From NCBI GenBank assembly GCA_914767715.1, contig OU612075.1, positions 21,578,001 to 21,642,000 of the forward strand: 64,000 nucleotides of DNA. Direction: 5' to 3'. This document shows positions 1 through 11,923 of this stretch, piece after piece. Numbering within the stretch: the stretch's first letter is position 1; each line of letters opens with the position of its first letter. The notes beneath the pieces are model-generated. The model was not told where the DNA came from, searched no databases, and saw nothing but the letters and a program-made list of their open reading frames with translations. The stretch comes from Membranipora membranacea (Eukaryota > Bryozoa > Gymnolaemata > Cheilostomatida > Membraniporidae). The translations under genes and the position numbers were made by a program.

Positions 1-816
1 TTGAGGAAGCCTGACTATAGTAGTACACAATAACAGATAATAATAGTGTCCATATCGCAACTAATTCTTAATTCAACATTCCGGAAGTTTAGTCTGACTT
101 TATACAAACAAACTGAGTTGAGTTAGTCGTGAATGCGTGGGATTGTGGTGAGACATTTTCATCAATGTAAAGTTTTTTGATACCGTCAGCCTAGTGTGTA
201 TGAATGATAGACAGATCTGATGTCTCAGAATGTATGTCCACATCAAGGTGTTAATTTCCAAATCATAAATAGCTCTACATTTCATGAAGCAAGGATTTCT
301 TTTGTTATCTGAGAATTTGAGTAGTAGTAGGTGTAATGATGTGTGATCTGATCTCATATGGAAGTTGTGTGGAAAGTGTGTATTTAAAAATTGTAATCTT
401 TATTGCGCAACAATAATTTCATAACATTGACGTAACTGCAGTTTTTTTTACCATGTCACATTGCTGCAATGCTACTGGCCAACGAGGTGTCACTTTTCTC
501 TACGCACTAGGAAGTAGGAACCTACATGGGAATTGGCAACTCATTGAAAAAAAAACAGGGCTTCCCTATACATGGCTTCCCTATACATGATTTCCCTATT
601 CATGGTTTCCCTACTCATGATGTCAGCTTGATTTGCTTCACCCTCTAAACCACGCAATATCTGACTCAAGCCACAAAAGATTTGCATAAAACCCAAATTC
701 CTGCCAAAACTCAGTCAAAAGTCAGTCATTTTATACGGTAGTCTGTTTGTTGTGTTGTGGTCACATAGCAGTCATCAGGAAATATGACATGGGTGGTTTA
801 TATTTACATGTTTCAG
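1..816. other. Intron of the KDM6A gene (5' edge of window)
   Basis: No coding exon is recognisable here. The first visible KDM6A exon begins at 817 in the middle of a codon, so this stretch should be intron and the earlier exons lie outside the window. The only structure seen is a 15-bp tandem repeat at 559-618. Confidence 0.6.
559..618. repeat. 15-bp tandem repeat, four units
   Basis: Four units of the form ggyttccctatacat lie head to tail at 559-573, 574-588, 589-603 and 604-618, with one to three changes per unit. It lies in an intron and no function is suggested. Confidence 0.85.
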
Positions 817-3800
817 GGCGATTCAGTCGTTCCAGCAAATCCTCTACTGTGAACCAAACTTCATTCGAGCCAGTGATGTACACTTTAGAATCGGCCTCAT
901 CAAAAAGAACAACGAAGACTACGAAACTGCTACCAAGGTTTGATATAGCTTTCCACATGATATAATTTTAATCTAGTGTATGTCTGATGTGTCTGGCTGT
1001 CAACTGTCAACGTCTAAATGTCAGTTGCCAGTTTGGTACACGACTGACGTCCGTCCGGTCTTGTAGCAGTGTTCATGTAGGCAAAAAAATACATGAAATG
1101 CTGGACTGGTTTTCAATAAGGAAACCACTATAAGCCCATTAGCCTCTTAGTTTTAGTCCAGTTCATCATTTTTTAAGATGATGGAGCTAGCTTACATCCT
1201 TTTTACATCCTCATCGCACCCGTTTATATCCTGAGATATCCATGAAATAAGAATTAACTGCAGGTTTATACTCAGTTATGGGCAAAAGGTGACCCAGTCT
1301 GCCATCCTCATGAAAAAAGTCAACTAAATTAAAAGCAATATAATATGCCAGATTTAGATCACATTATGTTACCCGATTATTGAGTAGGTTATGAATGTTG
1401 AGTCTATCAAACCACTAAGATCACTCCTCGGATTGACTAGTGCTAATTTATTTCCTATATAAGTTTGCAGCTCTTTGTTATGGTCAGTGAATAATGTAAC
1501 AAATGACTGATTAGCGCTGGGATTATTCTAGTACTACTAGGTTAATGGCTTCCCTAGCGCCAGCCGAACACATTCCGATGTTAGGCTTTACCTAAGTAGA
1601 CAGGGTATTCATTATAAGATGACAGTCACGTAGGCATGCTATGTGGGCTTGCACTTACTAAGCAACAGTGCATTGATTTTTGTCGATCCCTAAAATCAGT
1701 ACAATTAGCCTTGATGCTTGGACTGGCCTTGTTCAGGGGTATCGTTTTTACACTTGCCTCTTTTGTTGGTGATATTTAACACCCACTTTAAGTAGCCTTG
1801 TATCCCTTTGAATGCGTGAAAGTCAATATCAATGTAAGGTTTGACATTGAGATGATTGTCTGCTCTTTATATTTTAGCACTTCAGATTGGCGCTGAATGA
1901 CAGCAACAGTAGTACATATCTTAAAGCCGAAGGTGAGTGACTGTCTGAATGTCATAAGAGTTCAGAGCAGAAACTTGTCACGCGATGTCATTGTAGTGGT
2001 TATGGTTCCTCGCCATTTAGTAAGCGTCAATATAGCGGATCAAGCATGATCCAATTTGCCTGCATATAGGGTATGAACTTGTTCTAGGCGTCAGGCAGGT
2101 TTTAGGTCACATGGCGTTGTCGATAGTGGCTGATTGCCAATTATATAGGTAAATAAATATGTAACTGGTGTCCCCTGTGTGTTGTAAGAATTGTAAATAA
2201 CTGCAATATTATTGTTTACTGCGCAATACGATTTACGTTAGCGCAGTGACAATATTGTAGACTAGTCTCAGCGCTCTCCTGTCTGATAGTGCACTTCTAT
2301 AACTTCCCCAATTTGCTGGTCACCGACCACATCAGCCTTCCTGATGTATACCCAGGGTAGCGCTTTCCTCAATCATTCACATTTTCCTGTCTGTCTGTTT
2401 TAGTAAGGTTTCACGGAGCTCACATCTATGAACTGCAGGGTAATATCAAGCAAGCTAAGATGTTATATGAGCAACTTGTGCAGGCAGTTAACAGTCCAAA
2501 CCCAATTAAAGCCAACGCTTTCAGACAATTAGGTAAGTGTATGTAATTAGGACGATGCTGCGTGTAAAACAATACCCTTGACTAGCCTGGGTGGCTGCAA
2601 ATGATAGCAGTCATGAGTGATCGCTTAACAGGCCCACCGTGTAGTATATTATTTGTATTTTTTATCGGTGGAAATCTGCTCTGATCTAACAGTTAGGAAT
2701 CTATAAATCATTTTATCTATTAACAGAACAAAGCTTGTGGTTGAGGATAACTGGTTAAGAAAAAAATGAACCTCATAACTACTAGTTTCCGTATAATTTA
2801 TCAGTGATTATATTATATTATATTATTTACATGTATGCCATAAATCTGGGTTTATAACAATTACTTGCATGCCTTATGTTTTTACCCCCAAGTAGATTTA
2901 CAAACAGTGATGTAAAACATTAAAGGCGGTAACCATGGAGATTTAACATTGCATAGTTATGACCTAAGGTTAATCTGTGTAATCATATCATCATCTACGG
3001 CCAGACTTCTTTCTTCTTATTTGTGTCATTTTTTTGGAAATAATGATTTTTTTCCCTTTCCTTATATACCTAGTCATCATTACATGAATTGAACATGGGC
3101 CAGACCTTTCTGTCATGACCTTATGTTTATCGAAATAGATTTAGGGCGACAAGCAGTTTTCACATACATCTGAAGCGCGGTATTTTGGTCTTCAGACAAA
3201 GATGGATGATTCGCACAAATGGAACTTGAAAAATGCAAAGAATGAATACTTGACTATCTTGGCCATCTTTTTTGTCTGGAAAAGGAATGACTCGAGTGGG
3301 GAGCAAATGCGGTTGTATCAAAGGGCTAACACTCAGTACCTAAAATAAATACGTAATGTACAGATATTCAAGGTTTTTCCTTTAATGATTGCAGGTTGGA
3401 TGTATCACAGTAACGAATCTCTAGGAGATGTACAGCACCGAGAAGTCTCCGCCATCGAGTACCTCAAGAAGAGCCTCGAATCTGACGATATGAACGGGCA
3501 AAGCTGGTACTACCTGGGCAGGTGTTACTCTACTATAGGGAAGGTACACGAGGCCTTCGTCGCGTACAGACAGAGCATCGACAAATCAGAAGCTAGCGCC
3601 GATACCTGGTGCTCTATCGGGTAAGTACACAACTATCTCTGTCTGTAGAGAACTGAGTCAATAATAGTGCAAGTATTATAAGATTAATGTCTTAATGTTG
3701 GGAAAGGGCACTTGAGAGCATTATCCTCCTTGATGATGATAATCCCCAGCAACCTTTCCTCCCACATGCTTATAAATAATGTGCAACCAGTCATCTAATG

Positions 3801-6800
3801 GTTAGTTTGGTTTTCCTCGAATATGGATTCTATCTGATGTTGATGATCCTCAACTGACCTTCCTTCCAGCTTCTAAAAATCATGCCCAATCAGCCTTCTA
3901 GTGGTTTACGTACCTTTTCCAGTTATTGATGTTGATCTATGACTATGTCATATTGTAGTATGCTATATTGTATATGTTATATTGTATTTTGTATTTGTAT
4001 TTTATACTATGTTGTATTATATTGTACTTTATTATATTGTAGTATACTGTATCAGCAGCAGAGTCAGCCTATGGACGCTTTACAGGCTTATATCTGTGCT
4101 GTACAGCTAGACAAGCAGCACACGGCAGCGTGGACTAATCTAGGCCTGCTATATGAGGCCAACTCACAGCCTAAAGATGCTCTTCACTGTTATCAGAATG
4201 CTGTAAACACTAATCCCAGTAAGTTTCTATAGATCGTGAGGGAATGGAGAGACCAATTTTTCCTCTGCTTGTCATGTTGTACTAGGCATTATTTAGGTGG
4301 TAGGTTGTCGGACGTTAACACGACGAAAAGGTCTAAACTTGGTCAGTGGAATTCTAGCTCTAAGCTTCTCACGCTGTGATGTGTAAAGTGATAAAAGGTT
4401 TCACGCAATCAGAACAGACAACCTCGGCCAATACTTTAACAGTGCATAATCTTCCATCACCGTGACAGCGCATAAACTTGTGTGTTTTAATGTGAATTAT
4501 AGAGAAGATAAATCCGAACGTGACAGCGAGAGTTACATTACTACAGAACCAGCTGAACAAACTAACAGCTCAGCAGCTCAAGGATGTCATATCGTCACAG
4601 CATCAGGCTCTACCATGTATCGATGAGGCTTTCCATCTCCCTATACCCGCAGAACTCACCAGTAGGCAACAAGGTATGATATCAAACTAACAAGATTTGA
4701 AATAAAGACTTATACACATATATGTGAGACACTGAATATTGGTCTTTTGCACCAATAGAGGGTGTTTGGAATAGAGTTGTAGGCCGGTGGCTGGAAAAAT
4801 ACCTATGTCATTTTGGCTAACCGACGATTTACGTAGTCAATGCAAAGCAATTCTCACCTGGTGGCATGGCCATGATGAGAAAAATGGAAATGTTGAGAGT
4901 TGTTGAACCTGTGCGTGGCTATCGGTACCAGGTCTGGGTCTGGGTCCCGGTAAATTCCTATGTTATTATAATTACTAGTCAATGCTTAGTGATGACAGTG
5001 TATCGATCAAATTGTATTAATTTATGCCAAGTTTGGTACATGACCCTCCACTGAACCTGTGAAATCATTACTCTTCGTCTTTTTGATGAAAGTAAGGATC
5101 ATATGTATTAACAGGATCATGTCAGAATAACTCTGAACATCTACATACAATTTCACAAGAACTGAATCAAGAGATTTAATATGTGGAAATCGAGGTGATG
5201 TTGCAATCTAGGAAATTAATAAAATGTCTAGTGGCATTAGTGTCCTTACAAGGGGGTATAAATTTACCCTCCTTTACTTTTCCCTCCTGTTCTGATGAAA
5301 GTTAACATCTGGGCTGATAACATATCATTTAATAATATATTATATTAGATTAAATTATATCATATTATATTATATGATTTAGGTGGAATTGTAGGTGGGG
5401 CTCCTCCTCAGGGCTATAACGCTGTCTCCGGTGGTGTCTCTCCTGGTGCTGGACAACCCGGCACCGCCTCACCAAAGAAAAGGAAACCAGGCAACCGTAA
5501 AAAGGTAAAGTGATCAAATCTTACAGAGCTTCAAAAGTTATTTGGAGGGTGGAGCCGCTTTGGCTCAGTGTGTCATACTAGGTTAACTTTCATACTTAGT
5601 GACTAGACTGCATCATTGAGCTGAGCAGGTAATTACACTTATCGGCAGTCAGTGTGTATGACTAATTACTTATGCATGCTTAGTCGGTCGGTCGCGAAAA
5701 ATTTGGTTATATGTCATAAACCTTCCTGTAGTACACTTAATATGGGCCAGTCAGTGAATAATCCTGTGCGCTTGAGGAGTTTGATGATAATTTTGGTGAA
5801 GTTACTAGGAGTATATGATTCCGTTATTTTGAAGCAGCATATATAATTGATTAATTATCTGTCCAATTTTTACCCAGTAAGCTTCAGATAAGTTTGTTGC
5901 TCCTTTGAAAGCGAGTATGAGAATATCACATAAAAAGGAGTCACATGTATGTATATAGTTTGAAGCTGTATACCCATTGCTCAACACCCATTTCAAAAAT
6001 TAACACCAAACAATCATATATATATCAAATTTGAATACAGCTGATTATTTATGTGCCTGAAATATGGTCATCACAATATCTTTTGCATCATTTGGTCACC
6101 CGGTTATTTTTGTGTTGCAGGACGGGAAATCTCCAGACGCCCCGCCACCTTTCCTCAATCCTCAACAGATGAACATGCTACATTATCTGCAGCAGAATCA
6201 GAACAATCTCAATCCCCAGCAGCAGACAATGTTACATCAGCTGCGGCAGCAGTACTTCGCTCAACAACAATACCTCATACAGCAGCAACAGCAGTCTCAG
6301 AATCAGCTACCTGAGAGTATGGATACTACAGCGGACACCTCAAGCCCTGAGAAAATTAAAGGTTTGTAATCATGGCATCTGATTCGCTGCTCATCATTTT
6401 GATAATGATGAGGAGAAAGAAGGCCTCTTACGAAGATTCCAAAGTATTCTGCCAATGTGAAAACAGACCTTGCTACCGCAGGGATCATATTTCAAGTTTT
6501 TAGATGTTTGAAGCCGTTTTACTTTTTATAAATAAATTTGTCTCATTATCACTTGTGTATTGTAAGGCTGATGTAAAGCTGGTGTAAGGCTGGTGTAAGC
6601 AATTGATGAGTCATCCTGGGCACAGCAAATTGCAAAAGTGCTAATGAATTTAGTTTTTACTAGTTTGCCAAAGGTGTCACTCATATTTGTGAAACATCAA
6701 TTCTATTCTATATAGTAGTTAGCATCATTTCTATTTTCTAATGATTCAATACTTTTTTACAGACGATCACAGAATTGTTCCCCCTGCATCTGATACTCCC

Positions 6801-9800
6801 GTAGTCAAAAAGGAGATCATAACAGCTCCATACCCGCTGCCGACGAACATCAGCTCACAACGACAATCTATCAAATCTGAATCTAAAATTAATCTTTCTA
6901 TGTCCGCTAAGGAGATACTGGAATCCTGCAAAGGTAAGACTACAACATCAAGACAAATGAGTAATAGTGCCGTTAGAAAATGCCTGTCTTAGTTGGGGAT
7001 AATTTTTGTTGTATTGTCTTACTTCTCACAGCTGGTACTGTGTCGATATTTATCTCGCCTATGTGTATTTAATATTTTATTTCATCTTCAGATCACAATG
7101 GAGTAGGATTAAAAGGGTCTCCTAATATCTGTCCTAATACGTGTAGACCCCCACTGCCCCCTCTGTCTCCTGAGCCGACAGCTGAACAGCTCACACCACC
7201 CACACCTACAATCACAGTCGACTGTAAGAAAGATGCTCTCTCAAATGACCTCAAAAGGTATGTGCTCACATCAAAACCATCTGTCAAACTATCCTTTGAA
7301 ATCCTTGTTGTGATTAACATAAAAGATAACGATAAATATAAACTGTTCACTAGAATGAGACATATCAATATTGGTATATATATGATCATGTTTACTGCAT
7401 CTGTTCTTTAATTGGTTATAAAAATACTTGTTGACATATTTTCAGAGTGTCCATGGCTCAGCCAATAGTACTCATAAAAGGCTTAGCTGCTGCACTAAGA
7501 ATGAACCTTGGTTTGTTCTCTACTAAAACCTTGGTGGATACAGCCCCAGAACACCCCTGTGAAGTCAGAACACAACGTAAATTCAACGTGGAAGAATCTC
7601 TAGATAATCACGGTACGTGAGGTCACTCGTACTCATCCTCATTTTCTGAGAGCAAATCCACCTGAGAAGTGTATGAAAACTGATGTGAGCGGACATGTCT
7701 CCTTTATAATAATGATAATGTACATTTTGTGATTTACTATGATGATACTACACAAATTACTGCATTGAAACATTTTCCTGTACCGTCAGATCTGATTTAC
7801 ACATTTCGATAGTATCTTGATTGACAAATTAAAGTAATAACCAATAAACAGTAACTTGATGAGCAACTTTCTCGTTTGGAGCTACCATCTTCAAGCTTCC
7901 TTTTTAAGATGATTAATGATATATATATCCCTCACTTATGTCATGGAATAATGCACAGTTGTCGTACACTTGTAGGTATTAAGACCTGGAGACAGGAGAG
8001 TACAAGAACGTCAACAACAATCGCTCGATACGCTCAATATCAGGCCTCCTCATTCCAAGAGTCACTTGCTGAGGAGACGGGCCGTAATATGGCCACTGGA
8101 ACTAAGTCTAACACCGCTCAGAAGTCAACAAGCGGCAATAACAGTGGAAAGAATGATTCAGATTCTGATTCCAGCACCTCCAGTAAGTACAGATAGTGAT
8201 CTGATTCTGAGTGAGGGCATGTACACATGTGTCACCATGTACCTGTAGGTTATAATTAAATTTTAATAGATCAGGTTATTAATCTGATAAAGGAAATTTC
8301 TGAACACACTTGAGATGAATTAGATGAACACACGGGAGATGAATTGGGATTAAAACAAAATCTGTTAATATCACTATCTGATGTTACATCTGCAGTAAGT
8401 TGCCACCAGTTGCATTGTAAACTGGTCCGCACCTGTAGGATTTCCATTAACGAATGACTCAGCGATCACTCTTATTTGAAGCACGTTTTGCTTCAATATG
8501 GAATTCTCCCAATTCAACTTTTATTTTGTAGGTTTATCTGGTAAGAAGAAGTTGCCTCCCTTTATAAGGTTTGGTACTAACGTCGATCTATCTGATAGAG
8601 AGAAATGGAAGGAGCAGCTGACAGAGTTACAGAAGCTACCTCACTGGTTACGAGTACACTGGGCTGGTAACGGTCTCAGTCATCTTGGACATACAGTACT
8701 CGGCATGAACAGGTACGTCTCTCCCGCACAGTACCCCCTAACTCAGTACGCCCCCTTCACTCAGTACGCCCCTTCACTCAGTACGCACCTTGCTCAGTCA
8801 CAATGATAGAAAGGGTTTTTTTCCCGAATTTTTTACGCAATGCTCATAATAAAAGAAACATTTGTGAAAAGCTGTGATCGCTTCACTGGATCAAGGGCAG
8901 TACCGCCTTCTCTATCAAGAGTCATATTGGAGCTGCTTACTTGTTCTCTTCAGTTGCTTCTTTATTTTATCCATTCTCACTTGATCAAATGGACACTCAA
9001 CCATCAAGAGACCGAAAAAAAAATTCATCAGTATAGTTTAGGGTTGGATCAGATTCAGTTCAGATGTTTGACTTACAACATTAGTCTGACCATTATTACT
9101 ATTTCTGTTTGTCAGTGTACAGTTATATATGAAGATACCAGGGTGCAGGACTCCAGCTCACCAAGAGAATCTCAACATGTGTTCTATTAACTTTAACATC
9201 GGCCCTGGAGACTGTGAGTGGTTCTCTGTACCTGATAACTACTGGGGCGCCCTCTACCAGCTCTGTGAAAAGTAAGACTCAATATACATGCCTTTACCAT
9301 TATGCATTTATAGCTCCGTACCTTTACCATTAGACATTTATAGCTCCGTACCTTTACCATTAGACATTTATAGCTCCGTACCTTTACCATTGGACTTTTT
9401 CACTCTTTATGTTCTTTTGGAAGCTCTATAATCACGTATATTCCATGAATCATTATAATAAACCACCCATACATACCTGACATGTATCGGTGATATTGAT
9501 TTCTTGTAGTAATAACGTTGATTATCTGAGTGGAGCTTGGTGGCCTCTCCCTGAGGACCTGATCAAAGCTAAGATACCTCTATATAGATTTACACAGAAG
9601 CCCGGAGATCTGGTGTGGATATCACCTGGTACTGTGCACTGGGTACAGGCCACTGTGAGTTATCTTATACTTCTTGTTTATGAGGTCAACAAGTTATTAT
9701 TTTCATTTGATGATAACATACTTATATGGAATCCACATTAAGAGCGTGTAATAATAAAAGGCAATAATATTGCTCAAACAGGTTTTTTAATTGTTCGTTT

Positions 9801-11923
9801 AGTTTTTAAGTTTAATTATTCCCCATCATCAATATTTTTATACCATATTTATAATTATATGATATTGCCATATTTGGTTGGCCCTTTGTTGGTCATATTT
9901 CAGCGGTACCACATTAGCCAACATTAATTCGCAATTTGAACTGTTCTATTATTACTTCGACAGGGCTGGTGTAATAATATAGCCTGGAACTCCTGTCCTC
10001 TGGATATAGAATCTTTTAAGCTGGCGATAGAGAGATACGAGTTTAATAAACTACAGAGCTACAAGTCTATCGTTCCTATGATACATCTGTGCTGGAATCT
10101 GGCTAAAAATGTGAAGATGAGCAACCCAGAGCTACTCAATCTTGCCAAGTGAGTTCAGTCGTATTATTTGAACTTATTTTGAACACTCTACTGAGAGTGC
10201 TTCATATTCTCATTTCTGACATAAAAAATAGCAATTTTATAGGCTCTAATCGAGAGTTGTGTCCCCTCATTATAGAAATGTCAACGCAAGGACAACTCCA
10301 GCTTGTAGTCATTCGTTATTGTCTACAGTTGCTTCCTTATTTCTCAACTCACTGGAGTAGTGTAAAAGTGTAGAGGGCAGAACAATAGCTCAATTTGAAA
10401 CCTGGTCCAACTCTCACAACATGTTAAGAATTTAGAATAGTAGCATGTGGATTAATCATATCATTGTTTTATAGATACGTATGTATGAAGTCTTTGGAGC
10501 ACACAGGTCAGATAGAGACATTGATGTCATCTAAAGGTAAACATATAATCTGGCACGGCAGACAAGAGGGAGAGGCTCCTCATTACTGCTTTAGTTGTGA
10601 GGTAAGGCAGCATTAAATATCATTACTATGATTATCAGTATAAAGCTATTGAGATAGTCTTAATCAATCTATACTGAGTTCAATGAGCATACATTTCCCC
10701 AATGGTCAGCAGTAGTTTAAATATTACTGAGCAAGGTCATGTGAATATAGTTGATCATGCCAAGACAAAATAAGCTATGTGAACTTGCACAGGCTGGCTG
10801 TTGTAGTTTATTCACCTAAATTGGCTTATGCTCACGGACATATATATATTAAAAACTCGGACTAAATAATAATAAATAGAACATTTATTACTATTGAGAC
10901 TATGGCGAAACTGGGTTGTTAAAATATTGAAATTTTTCATGGAATGTTTATAAATGGTGATCCAAAATTTAAGATTTATGTTGGCGTTGTCAATATTTTC
11001 TTTTGGACAACGCCCTCCTTCGTTTGACCTGCAAATATTGATATGTCTAAGGTTGTGTCTCTTGGCAGTTTAATTCGTAGCATAACATTGTATGGCCATA
11101 TATTCAAATTCACCAATTCAAATTTGTGTCTTTTTACAGCTCGAAGTTTACAACATATTATTTGTGAGAGAAGTAGAGAAGAAGCACGTAGTCTACTGTC
11201 TCGACTGCGCTCTCAAAATATCAACAGGTAAAAAAGATGAATCTGTTCCTTAAAAAAATATTGATATGTAATAACTGTTGGATTCTAAATTCAGTGGTGT
11301 AATTCAAAATAATAATCATCATTTTCAAATTAATCACTGACCCATAATCCTCTAGTCTGACTCTCATGTTATTATGAAAATGTGCAGCACATCAGTTTTA
11401 AGGTAGATGTCCAGTTTTTAGCACATTTTCTTTTCATCTTCCTATATTTTTTTTGCTGTCTTTTTACAGGTTTAGAAGGTTTTGTGATGTTGAGAGAACA
11501 TCTCACAGAACATTTATCACAGCTCTATGACTCATTTGAGCTGAAGTCATCGACGGCAGCCACAGAGACTGTTACTTCACTCGTTAACTTTACACCACAG
11601 CACTCAACTGCTCAGGTAATAATATGTAGCTTATCTATCTAGTATCGTACAAGTTCAATCCAATTTCCCGGCATTCTAGTTCTTGCCATTCTACTGGAAG
11701 CCGGCAGCAGCTTGAAGGGGGAAATTCTAAATGGAGGCTAATTAGACCATACTTGATTCAGCCAGTATCCACCTGTACTTCCCCTGTGTTGAGTGGAGGT
11801 AACATCTCATTGATTTGTCTCTTGGATGAAAATCAAAATAATAATAATTTGATCTGTTGGTTTATTTTCTCCATGCTGTGATTATATTTATAACTCTTAT
11901 TGTCATTGTAGACTGTGCAGTGA
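817..11923 (+). CDS. KDM6A: UTX/KDM6A histone H3K27 demethylase, 5'-truncated by window
   Basis: Twenty exons join in one frame to 996 residues plus stop: 817-937, 1878-1932, 2404-2532, 3395-3620, 4043-4218, 4503-4673, 5383-5504, 6121-6361, 6763-6933, 7092-7257, 7446-7612, 7976-8182, 8532-8712, 9116-9271, 9510-9654, 9964-10148, 10475-10601, 11140-11227, 11470-11615, 11912-11923. The family removes methyl groups from H3K27 in the nucleus, using Fe(II) and 2-oxoglutarate, within COMPASS-type complexes. TPR segments fill the first four to five exons, including [18 protein letters not shown] and [16 protein letters not shown], close to human UTX from memory. [11 protein letters not shown] follows, then a Gln-rich linker at 6121-6361. 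The JmjC core keeps the metal ligands: H and E in AHQEN and H in GTVHWVQA (visible residues 726, 728, 806). The C-terminal zinc module has HYCFSCE and YCLDC. Earlier TPR exons are missing because the window starts too late. UTY/UTX cannot be told apart and need not be. Confidence 0.95.
2033..2086. repeat. Possible short copy of the TAGATCAAG inverted-repeat family
   Basis: The left end (ggatcaagcatgatccaatttg in part) and right end (gaacttgttcta) resemble the ends of the elements at 16546, 18688 and 37094. The copy is only about 54 bp, and the flanking bases match poorly as a 9-bp duplication, so it may be an internally deleted relic. Confidence 0.3.
3945..4042. repeat. TATTGTA-type low-complexity tract ending at a splice acceptor
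   Basis: About 100 bp of repeated tattgta/tgtatt words run straight into the acceptor TAG of the KDM6A exon at 4043. It serves as that intron's T-rich 3' end. The match to simple repeat is visible by eye; no further role is inferred. Confidence 0.7.
6121..6361 (+). other. Gln/Asn-rich linker exon of KDM6A
   Basis: This exon encodes a glutamine- and asparagine-rich stretch between the TPR block and the JmjC core, for example [15 protein letters not shown] and [11 protein letters not shown]. Family members carry a poorly conserved disordered linker here. Another frame is also open across part of the exon, but it has no supporting homology. Confidence 0.8.
8727..8790. repeat. Short tandem repeat next to a KDM6A splice donor
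   Basis: Repeats of an actcagtacgccccctt-like word begin about 15 bp after the donor of the KDM6A exon that ends at 8712. Copies differ slightly in length. It lies within the intron. Confidence 0.6.
9285..9393. repeat. 30-bp tandem repeat, about 3.6 copies
   Basis: A 30-bp unit (gtacctttaccattagacat followed by ttatagctcc) repeats between two KDM6A exons. The two central copies are identical and the outer copies carry a few changes. There are no spacers, so this is not a CRISPR array. Confidence 0.9.

Noticed and set aside
9285-9393. CRISPR-like repeat array
   Set aside because: The units are directly tandem with no unique spacers, inside an intron of an animal gene.
11640-11760. Further copy of the TAGATCAAG inverted-repeat family
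   Set aside because: The left end has a related word (caagttcaatccaattt), but no matching right end or duplication could be found.
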